Shown: positions 54,519 to 63,928 of the stretch, one piece after another
How positions within the stretch are numbered: position 1 is the stretch's first letter
How the letters are laid out: each line of letters begins with the position of its first letter
Source: Armatimonadota bacterium
GTDB taxonomy: Bacteria > Armatimonadota > Chthonomonadetes > Chthonomonadales > Chthonomonadaceae
Direction of reading: 5' to 3'
Assembly: GCA_028871815.1 (NCBI GenBank)
Contig: JAGWMJ010000013.1
Location: 52,407-116,406 of the forward strand
Length of the DNA stretch: 64,000 nt
The notes under the pieces: model-generated
Told to the model about the DNA's origin: nothing
Seen by the model: only the letters and a program-made list of their open reading frames with translations
The model's database searches: none
Made by a program: the position numbers and the translations under genes

Positions 54519-55556
54519 ATGTTGAGCGATTCTGAGCGACCCTACGAAGACGACGCCATTCTGCTCGCGCTCAACGCGTGGTTTGATGGCGAAGCGGAGC
54601 CCCAGGAGTGCGAGCGACTGCTCGGCCTGCTGGAGGCGAAACCGGACCTCGCTGACGCGTTGCGCGTGATGCGCGATACACGCGTCACGATGCTTGAGAT
54701 CGGCGACATCGAACCGCCGCTGGGCCTTACCGAAAACATCATGGCGGCCGTTCGCGCAAGCGCGCCCGACCAGGTCGCACCGCAGGCCGCACGTAAGCGC
54801 GTCGCGCTTGCAGGCGCGCCCGTGGCTTGTGCAGCGGTGCTGCTTCTGGCCATGGTGCTCAGAACCGCCGCGCCCCGGAACGCCATCGAGGGTATGCTCG
54901 CCCGCTCGTCGTTGATTAGCGACGCCAATCACGCTCCAGCCGCCGCTGCCGCGGTTGCGCCTGGACGCGTCCGGCCGGTCTCCGGTCCTGTGCTCTTCCA
55001 GCCGGAAGCTGATCGCGTGGATGCTGCCTCCCAACTCGCCGCCAACGCGTTGGAAACGGCATCCCGGATTGCGCTGAACCTGGTTACGACGCCCTCGCCA
55101 CGCACGGCCGCGGCTCGTCCAGACGCTGCACGCACGCAAGTTCGGCAGCACATACCGGGTGTTACGTGGCCGCCAGACATCAACATGATTCCGCCGCCCC
55201 CGGCCGTCAGTCTGGCCTCGTCGGAGTCCGATGCCTCTGCTGACTTCATGGCCAAAAGTGACGCCAATTCGTTTACGGAGGTCGCGCAAGAGCCGGTACC
55301 AGCCAAGGGAATTGAACACCCGGTACGAGCCGTCACCGTCGCTGCTACGCCACCACAAGCAGCGCGCCCTGCACCGGCTCCGCCAGTCGTCCACCGCGGA
55401 CGCCTGATGCTATCTGAACTGCCGCCGGCATCGCACTTCAACGGGATGGACGTCAAGCAGCAGATTGCGGCAATGAACATGGGTTACAGCCGCGAAACAC
55501 TGGAGAATATCAAACGCCACGTAGCAGCAATTTCCATCATCGATAGCTCGTTCTGA
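54519..55556 (+). CDS. Anti-sigma-factor-like membrane protein
   Basis: The protein has 345 residues from the ATG at 54519. An N-terminal cytoplasmic domain of about 85 residues (LNAWFDGEAEPQECERLLG) has the helical shape of anti-sigma domains but lacks a zinc HxxxCxxC motif. One TM (VALAGAPVACAAVLLLAMVL) and a long low-complexity periplasmic part rich in Ala, Pro and Arg follow. Anti-sigma genes usually follow an ECF sigma gene; none is upstream here. The next gene is the large outer-membrane protein, 35 bases on, so the two are probably coupled. Confidence 0.6.
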   Translation: MLSDSERPYEDDAILLALNAWFDGEAEPQECERLLGLLEAKPDLADALRVMRDTRVTMLEIGDIEPPLGLTENIMAAVRASAPDQVAPQAARKRVALAGAPVACAAVLLLAMVLRTAAPRNAIEGMLARSSLISDANHAPAAAAAVAPGRVRPVSGPVLFQPEADRVDAASQLAANALETASRIALNLVTTPSPRTAAARPDAARTQVRQHIPGVTWPPDINMIPPPPAVSLASSESDASADFMAKSDANSFTEVAQEPVPAKGIEHPVRAVTVAATPPQAARPAPAPPVVHRGRLMLSELPPASHFNGMDVKQQIAAMNMGYSRETLENIKRHVAAISIIDSSF

Positions 55557-55590
55557 CGATCCGGCGCCGCATTGCGCGGCGCTAAACACC

Positions 55591-58500
55591 ATGCCGACTC
55601 GTAGCGCCCACAACTCGGTTCGTAATGTGTTGATGGCAGTCTGGCCGATCTCAATCGGTCTCTGCGCGCTTGCGTGTACGCGCGCGGCCGTTGCGCAGAA
55701 CGAACTTGGAAGCTTCGGTTCGCCTGCAATGGTTACTCCGGCGCCAACCACCCAGGTGGATTCAGCCGCCGGCCCGGTGGGAATTGCCGCTCACGAAATC
55801 CTTGGTGGAAATGGTACGCGAGCAGGCTACAACCTCTCCCACGGAAACGTTCTCCCGCAATCGGTGGTCATGTTCGGGCCTTCCGGAGTAATGCAGCCGA
55901 ACAGAGACTACTGGCTGGATGCGCCTTCCGGCTCCATTTTCTTCGCGAGCTCGCTTTCTAACGGTGATAACGTAACCGTCACATACCGGTACCTCGACGC
56001 CAAGGACGTGCCCAACTCCGGAACCCAAGCGCCCGGTATCCAGCTCAGCTTCGGTTCGGCCGCACACGTCGGCCTCTTCTATGGTTCGTCCAGCAATGCA
56101 GCCAGTGGGCTGAGCACCTCCACATACGGGCTGTCGTTGAACAACACGATTGGCGGTTCCCTGGCCGGCACCTGGTCGGGGCTGCTCTATTTTGCCAACA
56201 GTTCCCGCAGCAACAACCTGGCGCTCAACCTGAACGGCTCCGCGCCGGCCGCGCCCGTGACTGGGCCAACAAAGGCTGGTCTCGATCACCTCATCGTGCA
56301 GTCGTTGAACCTCAGCAAGGGAAGATGGCTGATCAAGGGCCTGTATCAGGATGTGGGAAGCCAGTTTGGCGGCTTCGAGGCACTTCGCGCCGCAAACGCT
56401 GGAAATGCAGCCGCCGTCCAGCAGCTAACGCAACTGCAGTCCGAGACCGGTATCAAGCGGACGGGCCTCACGCTTGGTTATTCCCTCGGCGCAAAGCCTG
56501 GCCTACAGGATGGTATCAGCCTCGGCTTCAACACGATCAACGACGGCAAGGGCTCCATTCTGCAGCAAACTGCGGCGCTGCAGACCGGCGCAATGCATCT
56601 GAACTACAACTCACAGCAGATTGGCGATCAATTCACCCGGTTCGCCGGCCTCAGCGATGCCAACAAAGCCGATTTACAGAAGGCGCACGGATTGTGGTCC
56701 CGCAGTCTCGGCATTGGCTTTACCCTCAACGGCGCCCACGCCAAAGGCAAGCCGCCCTCGGCGCCCGGCGCGCTGGATATGAACAGCCAGAGCTTTGGCG
56801 ATAAAGATGGCAGCCTGCAGGAACAGTCGGTCAGTCTAAATCAACACGCGCTTCAGTTCAACTGGATGCATCGAAGCACCGACGCAGCGTTCAACAGGCT
56901 GGGCGATCTTAGCGATGCCCAAAAAGGCGCACTGGCGCTGGACGTGTTTCACGCCTACGATCCGCAGGCGATGCTTCAGCAGGTAACGCCCGGGGATCGC
57001 AATGCGATAGCGGCTGAGGCGGGCATGGCCCGCAACGCCCTTATGGCCGGATTGGCGCTGGGCAAGTCGGATGCTTTTTCGTTTTCCGACGTTTCATTGG
57101 CGACGGTGGCTAAAGGGACAACACCGGCTGCCGGTTTCGACCGGCAGCAAATCCGCTTCTCAAGTCCGCTGCTGAGCCTGGACCTCACCGGGCGGCGCGT
57201 GGATCCGCTCTTTACCGGAGCAGCGGCGCTCACAGATATCGACAAGCGGTACCTGGCTCTCGACATATTGCGCCAGTTCAATCCCGACGCACCGGCCGCG
57301 CAGGTCACGCCCGTCATGATGCAGCAGGCGGCCCAGCAGACGGGCTTCGAGCGATCGGCTATGAGCGCGGCCATGAATCTGGGATCCAACAAGAATCCGA
57401 GCTCGCTAACGGTCAACACGTTCCGCATCGCCGACATCTCGCAGCAGGCAGTCGCGCCGGGAACGGCCTCTACCTCGACCGGATCTCCGGCAATTCAGCG
57501 CTCCGCACTTGCGTTTACAAATCGGGCTCTATCGGTTAACTGGATGTCGCAGAGTATCAGCAACGCCTTTGACCGCATCGGGACGCTCACCGACGTTGAG
57601 AAGGCTCAGTTCGGCAACGAATACGGACTCTCCCGCAACCAGCTTGATGTCATTTGGCAGCTTAACAAACTTACTAAGCTCACCTTCCATTCGCTGCACT
57701 ATGGCTTCACCCGTGACGCTGCGGCTGCGGCGGTGGCGGCCGCGCTGAAGGCAGGTGCGGATGCCAGGTCGGTAAGCGCCATCATGGCCGCGCAACTGGA
57801 CCGTCAGTCGTTCAACATCGCGGGCAAGAATCTCAACTTTACCTGGGATACCGGCGCGGTGGCGAAGACCTTCGATCGCGCTTGCGACCTCGCACTGGCT
57901 CCTGCCGACAAAACCCTGGCGCTGGCCGAGCTTGGCTTTCAGCGCACCGACTGGGCCGGACATTGGGTGGCGCTCAAGGGCTTGACGCTGGATGGCACAG
58001 GATATAACGCTGCCGATACGCCGGACCAGCTTCTGCATAACAAGTTCCACCAGGCCGCGAGCTATATCGCAAACAAAACCATGAGCCTGGCGTACACGGC
58101 CGATGGCGACGTGGCATCCGCAGCAGGTCAGCGAAACGGCACGGTCTCCAGCCTGTTTTCGCTGGTCAAGTCGTTCTCCAAGGGGCTGTCGCTGTCGCTC
58201 TCGCAGAATAACCTGACCACAGTGGTCAACAGCGCGCCAACGCTCCAATCCTCGGAGTTGCATCTCGAATCGCTCCAAACGCAGCCAAACAGTTTCCAGT
58301 TTGATCAGAAAAACGTCGTGCTACCGGGCGGCCAGTTTCAGGACTCCGTTGACGTGAATGTCCACGCCAAGCCAACCCGCCTCTTCTCGTTCAGCCTGGG
58401 CCATTCTGAACTCACCGCCGATGCTCAGAACCCCTCCTATTCAACCAACTCCGTTGGCATACAGTGGCAGGCAACGAAGCAGTTTGCCGTGGTTGCCGGG

Positions 58501-59388
58501 CTGGCGGGAACCACCGCTACCAACAAGCTGAACAGCGACACCGTCTCCGTGGGCCTGCAGGGCCAGCCGGTGCAGAACATTACGTTGGCAGCCAAGTTCG
58601 ATGAGGCTCACAACAACGCGGTCAATACCAAGGATACGGCCGATATCGCCCTGAGCAATGGTAAGCCGTTCAACTGGGGGCCGGTTCACGGACTCACGTT
58701 TACCGCGCGCTATGCGTCGCTCAACGACCAGCGCAAGCTTCAGAACGAAACGATGACCGGGCGCGCTGCATGGACGGTGTTTAACAACCAGTTTCTTCTG
58801 GATTACAGTGGCGTGACGCTTCCCTCCGGAAGCAGTACCATTGAGCGTACGTACCAGTTTGTTACCGACAGTAACCCGAAGCGCTGGCTTCATGGAAGCT
58901 TTATGTACAAGGATCGCACCCTCATCGATGGCAAAGAGGTGCTGGTGCGCAAGTTTGCTGCCGATGCCCGGATTGACCGGAAGACTCAGTTCACATACTC
59001 GTTCGGCACGATGCCGGAGGACGCCAAGGGGAACATCACTCCGGAGACAACGGCAGACCTGGCGCTCCACCGGACCTTGACGCGGTTCCTCACCGGCCAG
59101 TGGTTCTACAAGTACGATAACAACCTGGCCACCAAAATATACACGCGATCATTTGGCCTCGGCCTGACCGGGAAACTCGACTCCGTCACAACCCTTGATT
59201 TTGCGTACAGCGTGGATGGAAACGGCTTCAACACGCTCTTCGATCACTCCGACCATTTCCACCTCGGCTTCAACCGGCAGGTGGATGCGAACCACACCCT
59301 GGGGATCAGCGCCGAAATCCGCACGCACGATCAGATGGGCCTGATCGGCGCGCTCCAGTGCAATCTCGATTTCCACACGATCTTCTGA
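55591..59388 (+). CDS. Large outer-membrane beta-barrel protein with six internal repeats
   Basis: The protein has 1265 residues with a signal peptide cut after A-V-A (about residue 36). An N-terminal beta domain (VVMFGPSGVMQPNRDYWLDA) is followed by alternating amphipathic strands across the rest, ending in a C-terminal aromatic (H-T-I-F). Six repeats of the pattern F-x-x-x-x-x-L-(T/S)-(D/A)-x-x-K, then a G-(F/L)-x-(R/S) element, begin at residues about 256, 345, 431, 538, 657 and 758. Each is helical and sits between strand blocks. I infer a barrel with repeated helical plugs or periplasmic turns. Substrate and role are unknown. Confidence 0.8.
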   Translation: MPTRSAHNSVRNVLMAVWPISIGLCALACTRAAVAQNELGSFGSPAMVTPAPTTQVDSAAGPVGIAAHEILGGNGTRAGYNLSHGNVLPQSVVMFGPSGVMQPNRDYWLDAPSGSIFFASSLSNGDNVTVTYRYLDAKDVPNSGTQAPGIQLSFGSAAHVGLFYGSSSNAASGLSTSTYGLSLNNTIGGSLAGTWSGLLYFANSSRSNNLALNLNGSAPAAPVTGPTKAGLDHLIVQSLNLSKGRWLIKGLYQDVGSQFGGFEALRAANAGNAAAVQQLTQLQSETGIKRTGLTLGYSLGAKPGLQDGISLGFNTINDGKGSILQQTAALQTGAMHLNYNSQQIGDQFTRFAGLSDANKADLQKAHGLWSRSLGIGFTLNGAHAKGKPPSAPGALDMNSQSFGDKDGSLQEQSVSLNQHALQFNWMHRSTDAAFNRLGDLSDAQKGALALDVFHAYDPQAMLQQVTPGDRNAIAAEAGMARNALMAGLALGKSDAFSFSDVSLATVAKGTTPAAGFDRQQIRFSSPLLSLDLTGRRVDPLFTGAAALTDIDKRYLALDILRQFNPDAPAAQVTPVMMQQAAQQTGFERSAMSAAMNLGSNKNPSSLTVNTFRIADISQQAVAPGTASTSTGSPAIQRSALAFTNRALSVNWMSQSISNAFDRIGTLTDVEKAQFGNEYGLSRNQLDVIWQLNKLTKLTFHSLHYGFTRDAAAAAVAAALKAGADARSVSAIMAAQLDRQSFNIAGKNLNFTWDTGAVAKTFDRACDLALAPADKTLALAELGFQRTDWAGHWVALKGLTLDGTGYNAADTPDQLLHNKFHQAASYIANKTMSLAYTADGDVASAAGQRNGTVSSLFSLVKSFSKGLSLSLSQNNLTTVVNSAPTLQSSELHLESLQTQPNSFQFDQKNVVLPGGQFQDSVDVNVHAKPTRLFSFSLGHSELTADAQNPSYSTNSVGIQWQATKQFAVVAGLAGTTATNKLNSDTVSVGLQGQPVQNITLAAKFDEAHNNAVNTKDTADIALSNGKPFNWGPVHGLTFTARYASLNDQRKLQNETMTGRAAWTVFNNQFLLDYSGVTLPSGSSTIERTYQFVTDSNPKRWLHGSFMYKDRTLIDGKEVLVRKFAADARIDRKTQFTYSFGTMPEDAKGNITPETTADLALHRTLTRFLTGQWFYKYDNNLATKIYTRSFGLGLTGKLDSVTTLDFAYSVDGNGFNTLFDHSDHFHLGFNRQVDANHTLGISAEIRTHDQMGLIGALQCNLDFHTIF

Positions 59389-59431
59389 CATTGTCGGCAT
59401 GCGTTGATCCCGGGCCTCGCAGTTTTGGTGG

Positions 59432-60808
59432 ATGAACCTCCCCGACTTTATCGCCGATACCCGCGAGGGTAAGTCACTTTCGGGCGAGCGGATCCAGGAA
59501 TTTGTTGCGGCCGTAACTCTCGGTACGGTTCCCGACAGCCAGGTGGCGGCATGGTTGATGGCTGTTACACTGCGGGGCCTCAGCTATGCCGATGTCCGCC
59601 ATCTTACCGAAGCCATGCGCGCCTCCGGTCGTACTCTCGATCTGGCCGGGGCGTTCCCCGGAACTACGCTGGACAAACACTCGACCGGCGGTGTGGGTGA
59701 CAAGACAACCCTCGTAATGGCGCCCGTGGTGGCTGCTGCCGGCCTGCACATGCTCAAGATGAGCGGGCGCAGCCTCGGCTATACCGGTGGCACCGTCGAT
59801 AAGCTCGAAGCCGTCCCCGGGTTGAGGGTGGAGCTCGGGGCGGACGAGGCGTTAAGCCAGGTTCGCCATATTGGCGCGGCGTTCAGCACGCAAAGTACCG
59901 AGCTGGCGCCGGCAGATGCTCGTATGTATGCCATCCGAGATGTGACGGCAACCGTGCGCTCCATTCCATTGATTGCAGCCAGCATCATGAGCAAGAAGCT
60001 GGCGATAGGCGCCGGGTGCATTCTGCTCGACGTGAAAGCGGGCGCCGGCGGTCTCGTTACCACGCGAAAAGATGCCGTTGAGTTGGCGGAGCTGATGGTG
60101 CGGCTCGGCCGTGCCGCAGGTCGCCAAACGGCGGCTGTCATCACGCCGATGAACACTCCGCTAGGTAGGGCCGTGGGTAATGCGCTGGAAGTGCGAGAAG
60201 CGCTCGACGCATTACAAGACCCCGATGCCGCCGACAGTAACCTGCGCGCACACTGTGGCCTGCTGGCCGCGCTTGGCCTTCGTTTGGCGCTGCAATGCTC
60301 GTCGGAGGTGGCAGCTGCCAAAGTGGACGAGGTGTGGCGCACCGGGGCAGCCTTGCGGAAGATGGTTCAGATAGCGGCGGCGCAGGGCGCGCCGGATAAC
60401 CTGGACGCTCTGCTCGGCTCGCTGCCCGTGGCGCCGTACCGATTCCCGGTGCGGGCCACATCGAGCGGTTTCGTACGCTCCATCGACGCAAGTCTTGTTG
60501 CCCGAATTGCCAGCGAGTTGGGCGCCGGCCGGTTCCGACCCGGTGACCGTATCGATCCCGCAGCCGGCGTGCTGCTCACCGCCGGCCCGGGTCAGAGGGT
60601 GGAGCGGGGAGATGAAGTTGCCGTGCTGCACAGCAGTAGTGCCGCACACTCCATCCTGACGGCCCGGATGCAGGCCGCAGTAAAGATTGGCGTAGAGAGG
60701 TCGAGCGAGCGAGCGCCGCGGACCATGATAATCGGTTTGGAAGGGCCCCTTCCACCATCGCACCATAGGTATGGCGATCGGTGCGCAGAGCGCACCGGCC
60801 GCCAATAA
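59432..60808 (+). CDS. Pyrimidine-nucleoside/thymidine phosphorylase
   Basis: The protein has 458 residues. It cleaves thymidine or uridine with phosphate in nucleoside salvage. The family signature SGRSLGYTGGTVDKLE, the phosphate-binding KHSTGGVGDKT and the KLEAVPG segment are all intact. Length (about 440 is usual) and motifs fit DeoA/Pdp; which nucleoside is preferred cannot be seen. It is 43 bases after the outer-membrane protein gene on the same strand and has no own promoter that I can identify. Confidence 0.94.
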   Translation: MNLPDFIADTREGKSLSGERIQEFVAAVTLGTVPDSQVAAWLMAVTLRGLSYADVRHLTEAMRASGRTLDLAGAFPGTTLDKHSTGGVGDKTTLVMAPVVAAAGLHMLKMSGRSLGYTGGTVDKLEAVPGLRVELGADEALSQVRHIGAAFSTQSTELAPADARMYAIRDVTATVRSIPLIAASIMSKKLAIGAGCILLDVKAGAGGLVTTRKDAVELAELMVRLGRAAGRQTAAVITPMNTPLGRAVGNALEVREALDALQDPDAADSNLRAHCGLLAALGLRLALQCSSEVAAAKVDEVWRTGAALRKMVQIAAAQGAPDNLDALLGSLPVAPYRFPVRATSSGFVRSIDASLVARIASELGAGRFRPGDRIDPAAGVLLTAGPGQRVERGDEVAVLHSSSAAHSILTARMQAAVKIGVERSSERAPRTMIIGLEGPLPPSHHRYGDRCAERTGRQ

Positions 60809-60842
60809 GAAACAACAGCCCTCCGCCGGTGGCGGAAGGCTG
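60804..60842 (-). terminator. Intrinsic terminator for the small outer-membrane protein gene (minus strand)
   Basis: CAGCC-C-TCCGCC (60816-60827) and GGCGGA-A-GGCTG (60831-60842) form an 11-pair hairpin with a GGT loop and one internal C-A mismatch. On the minus strand it is followed by TTGTTTCTTATT, a T-rich run. It lies about 36 bases past the minus-strand stop at 60878. The plus-strand phosphorylase gene ends only 7 bases before this, so it may work in both directions. Confidence 0.8.
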
Positions 60843-60877
60843 CTGCAAACTCCGGAACGCCGAATGCCCGATTTGAA

Positions 60878-61399
60878 CTAGAACTTCATACCCAGCGTAA
60901 GGCTGTAGCCATTCAGCTCGCTGTTCGATCCGCTGATGAAGTAGTAGCGCAAGTCGGCCGAAATCGGATTCGGACCGTGAACCAGGTCGTATCCCACCAG
61001 CAGCATTGCGGCTGCGCCGTCGGTACCGGTACCACTCGCGCGCTTCCCGAACGAATAACCGGCGCCACCGCCGTAGCGCAGATTGTCCTTGTGCGCGATA
61101 AGGTTGACCATCACAGGGATGCTGTAGACAGTGTCCCAACCGTTGTAGCCGATGCCAACGGTGATGTCGTATTGATTCCCGGTGTAGACCTGCCGCTCAA
61201 CCATGCCGCTGAACGCCACGTTGCCGATCTTGCGTGAGGCGGCCTCGCTGCCTACAAAATACGGACCTACGCGGAGCGTCCAGTTTTTGGCTAACTCCGG
61301 CGTACTCTCGCCATCCTGAGCACGGCATATGCCGGGCGACATAACCAGCACCAGTCCGAAGGTTAGGGCAATGAGCCCGGTTCCCAGAAAGCGTTTCAC
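60878..61399 (-). CDS. Small secreted beta-rich (probable outer-membrane) protein
   Basis: The protein has 173 residues from a GTG at 61399, preceded by GGAGG; longer starts lack this. The signal peptide ends GICRAQDG. Beta-strand-like repeats with alternating aromatics (TLRVGPYFVG, DITVGIGYNGW, RYGGGAGYSFG) and a final LTLGMKF with terminal Phe, the hallmark of beta-barrel outer-membrane proteins. No family is recognised. A convincing terminator follows. Confidence 0.8.
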   Translation of the reverse strand: MKRFLGTGLIALTFGLVLVMSPGICRAQDGESTPELAKNWTLRVGPYFVGSEAASRKIGNVAFSGMVERQVYTGNQYDITVGIGYNGWDTVYSIPVMVNLIAHKDNLRYGGGAGYSFGKRASGTGTDGAAAMLLVGYDLVHGPNPISADLRYYFISGSNSELNGYSLTLGMKF

Positions 61400-61549
61400 A
61401 GAGCCTCCTCCTATTTCTGCTTCAGGGTATGCCGCGGCAGCAAGCCGCAGCAAACAGCCGAACACCTGCCACTACTGTACCCGGTTCCACTTCCGCACCG
61501 CATATTCCTTCACGGTTCACCTGGAGCATTCGCGAATCGGCGTGGCCGG

Positions 61550-63127
61550 CTACAGGCTGTGCCGCCGCCGCAGCACGGCGCCGGCCAGGTTGTTCGTAGG
61601 TTTTCCGTGCCGAACCGCTGCAACGCCGTTAACAAACACCCACTCAATGCCAATCGGCGTTGAACGCGGCGCTTCAAACGTTGCGGTATCGGCAATGCGC
61701 GCCGCATCGAACACCGCGATATCAGCCGCGTAACCGGGCCGCACCAGTCCACGCCGATCGAGCCCAAGGCGAGCTGCCGGACTGCCCGTCATTTTGTAGA
61801 TTGCATCCTCCAGCGTTAGAATCCGCTCCTCGCGGACGTAGCGGCCCAGCACGCGTGGAAAACAGCCGTACAGGCGGGGATGGCACGTACCACGCAGGTG
61901 CAGCCCGTCACTGCCTATCATCTGGTGGCGCCACTGAAGCATCTCGCGTACATTGCCCTCATGCGCCGAGTGGTTGATGTAACAGGCGGCGAACCGCTCC
62001 TGGGCAATCACCCGGCACAACCAGGCCGGCACGCTCATGCCGCGCGCCTCCGCAGCGTCGGTAAAACGCCAGCCCTCATGCCGGGCACCGTCGGCAGATT
62101 GCGCGCCGGAGAGCCGGTACTGCTCCCAGTTGAAACCTGTCGCCGCCAGGTCGCGTTCTATAGCGGAACGCTGCTGGGCATCGTTCAGCCGCTCCTCCAG
62201 CCGCACCGGACCACCCTCGGTGCACCACTCCGGCAGCAGCGCCTGCAGCAGCGACGACCCGGCCGTGTATGGATAGATGTCGCTGGTCACGTCGACGCCG
62301 GAAGCGCGCTCCCGCTCCAGAATTTCAATCAGCTCGCCGGCGCGGCCGGCATTGGCCGGCCCGTTCAGTTGGAGATGCGATATCTGTACCGGAACGCCGG
62401 CTTCTCGCGCGATGTCACAGCTCTCTCGCGTGGCCTCAAACAGGCGTTCGCCGTAGTCACGCTGGTGAGTGGCAAAAAAACCGGCGGTTCGGCACAACCT
62501 GACTAGCTCGTCGCGAGATGCCGAACGCATGGGTGCATACCACAGTCCCGTGCTCATGCCCCAGGCGCCATCCGCTATTGCTTCTTCCAGCAGCGCGGCC
62601 ATCGCGTTCAGCTCACCGTCGGTGGCAGGCCGGTTCTGCATACCCATCACCGAGACACGCACCGCACCGTGCGGCGCAAGATAGACGACGTTGCAGCCTA
62701 TTCCGGTGCGTTGGTACTGCGACAGGAGATCGCCGACGCTCTCCCAGCTGCAATCAACGGAGCCGTCACTCGCATCACCGAACAAGCCACCCAGGTACCG
62801 TCGCTGCACGGCCAGAGCTTCGCCGGTTACGGGTGCGAATCCGAGCCCACAGTTTGTGAACACCTCGGTGGTAACGCCCTGCATCACCTTCGGCAGGTGC
62901 TGCGGGTGGGCAAGAAGCGCCAGGTCTGCGTGCGTGTGAATATCGATGAATCCAGGCGCAACCGTCAGGCCCGTGGCGTCGATCGACTCCACACCATCCA
63001 TCGTGGCTGGTAGACGGCCTGTGGCCACGATCAAACCGTCGACAAAGTGCAGATCCGCAATGCAGCCGGGCGCGCCGCTGCCGTCTACGATCGTCGCGTT
63101 GCGAATCACCGTCCCTGAACTCGTCAT
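61550..63127 (-). CDS. N-acyl-D-amino-acid deacylase (D-aminoacylase)
   Basis: The protein has 525 residues from the ATG at 63127, supported by a GGAGAA site; an upstream in-frame ATG at 63298 would add a 57-residue tail without family likeness. The amidohydrolase beta-sandwich and TIM-barrel start with APGFIDIHTHADLALL, followed by CGLGFAPV and IQISHLQ-type metal ligands. It removes acyl groups from D-amino acids, as in peptidoglycan or D-amino-acid recycling. No partner gene is adjacent. Confidence 0.88.
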   Translation of the reverse strand: MTSSGTVIRNATIVDGSGAPGCIADLHFVDGLIVATGRLPATMDGVESIDATGLTVAPGFIDIHTHADLALLAHPQHLPKVMQGVTTEVFTNCGLGFAPVTGEALAVQRRYLGGLFGDASDGSVDCSWESVGDLLSQYQRTGIGCNVVYLAPHGAVRVSVMGMQNRPATDGELNAMAALLEEAIADGAWGMSTGLWYAPMRSASRDELVRLCRTAGFFATHQRDYGERLFEATRESCDIAREAGVPVQISHLQLNGPANAGRAGELIEILERERASGVDVTSDIYPYTAGSSLLQALLPEWCTEGGPVRLEERLNDAQQRSAIERDLAATGFNWEQYRLSGAQSADGARHEGWRFTDAAEARGMSVPAWLCRVIAQERFAACYINHSAHEGNVREMLQWRHQMIGSDGLHLRGTCHPRLYGCFPRVLGRYVREERILTLEDAIYKMTGSPAARLGLDRRGLVRPGYAADIAVFDAARIADTATFEAPRSTPIGIEWVFVNGVAAVRHGKPTNNLAGAVLRRRHSL

Positions 63128-63412
63128 TGCTTCTCCCGAGCTGCGCCACTGGGCGGCGCACCGTGTGAGAATCTGACTTTTGCAGATTCGTTGCCTCAAA
63201 TAAGAATATGACGGACGCCGTGCCCGAAAGCCCTGTTCCGCGGCTGGCGGACACGCCTCGCCGCCGACCATAGCGCGCAAGGGTCGCCGTTTCATCAACT
63301 GGCCTTCCCTGCGGTGCGTGCGGACTTCCGTCGTGCCGGCTTTGCCGCCAGTATCCGCCCCTGAATGTCGGCCGGGTTTAGCGAATTGAGCATCTGCCCG
63401 GGTGCTTCGGCC

Positions 63413-63441
63413 TTGTCTCGCCGTAGGGCATGCGCTAGAAT
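63413..63441 (+). promoter_or_regulatory. Sigma70-type promoter upstream of the structured leader
   Basis: TTGTCT (63413-63418) and TAGAAT (63436-63441) are spaced by 17 bases. A transcript from here would read through the hairpins into the lipoprotein gene at 63929, leaving a leader of about 480 bases. Confidence 0.5.
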
Positions 63442-63494
63442 CAGTCGTTCGTAGTGTGTCGCTGCCCGCCAGCGCCGCTTATCACTCCTCCCGA

Positions 63495-63590
63495 AGGCCC
63501 GCAAACCTTTCGGGCCTACGGTCAGGTTTTACCATGAGGCAACGATTTTACTTCGGCCAGGTTTTCGATGAGGCAACGCGATTCGTTGCC
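63495..63590 (+). repeat. Two hairpins and a direct repeat in the leader
   Basis: AGGCCCG/CGGGCCT (63495-63517) and GGCAACG/CGTTGCC (63572-63590) are perfect 7-base stems. CAGGTTTT, a 2-3 base spacer, then ATGAGGCAACG occurs at 63523-63544 and again at 63558-63578, a direct repeat with a 35-base period. The second copy forms the start of the second hairpin. Confidence 0.6.
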
Positions 63591-63928
63591 AACTGGCGGT
63601 ATTTGTCGTACAATGCTATCGGACGGCCGAAATTGGGATTCAACGGAGTAGCGCCGATGAACCGGAACACTTCAGGCAGCCGCGCAACGCAACGCAACGC
63701 GGCCCGTCCGACTTGGCCGTTAATCAGCTTGCGTTGACCCTCCTGTGCGTGCTGCTTTTCGGAATCCCGCATTTCCGCTCGGCGCCAAGTTCCAGCGTCG
63801 TCATTATGGCGGGAATGCGTGTACGGCGTTGCCCGGGACCACACCAGTTCCCGCCGGCCATCATCTATCCGTTCTATTTCGGGTACTGACACGCCCCCAT
63901 TCATCCCCCAGAAGGAAAGCAAGCCATG

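Larger units (their letters stand above)
63128..63928. other. Structured 800-base intergenic region upstream of a lipoprotein gene
   Basis: No gene is well supported. Short frames exist on both strands: a minus-strand frame at 63295-63504 ending with a basic tail (PARRKSARTAGKA), and a plus-strand frame around 63713-63889 with a hydrophobic patch. Neither has a ribosome site. The main features are a promoter (63413-63441), two hairpins and a direct repeat. Confidence 0.55.

Noticed and set aside
54255..55394. 379-codon minus-strand ORF across the anti-sigma-like gene
   Set aside because: It has very high Arg/Gly and no family likeness; the plus strand has a signal for a TM and start context.
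63295..63504. 69-codon minus-strand ORF with a basic tail
   Set aside because: It looks somewhat protein-like but has no ribosome site or homology that I can recognise; it is not called as a gene.
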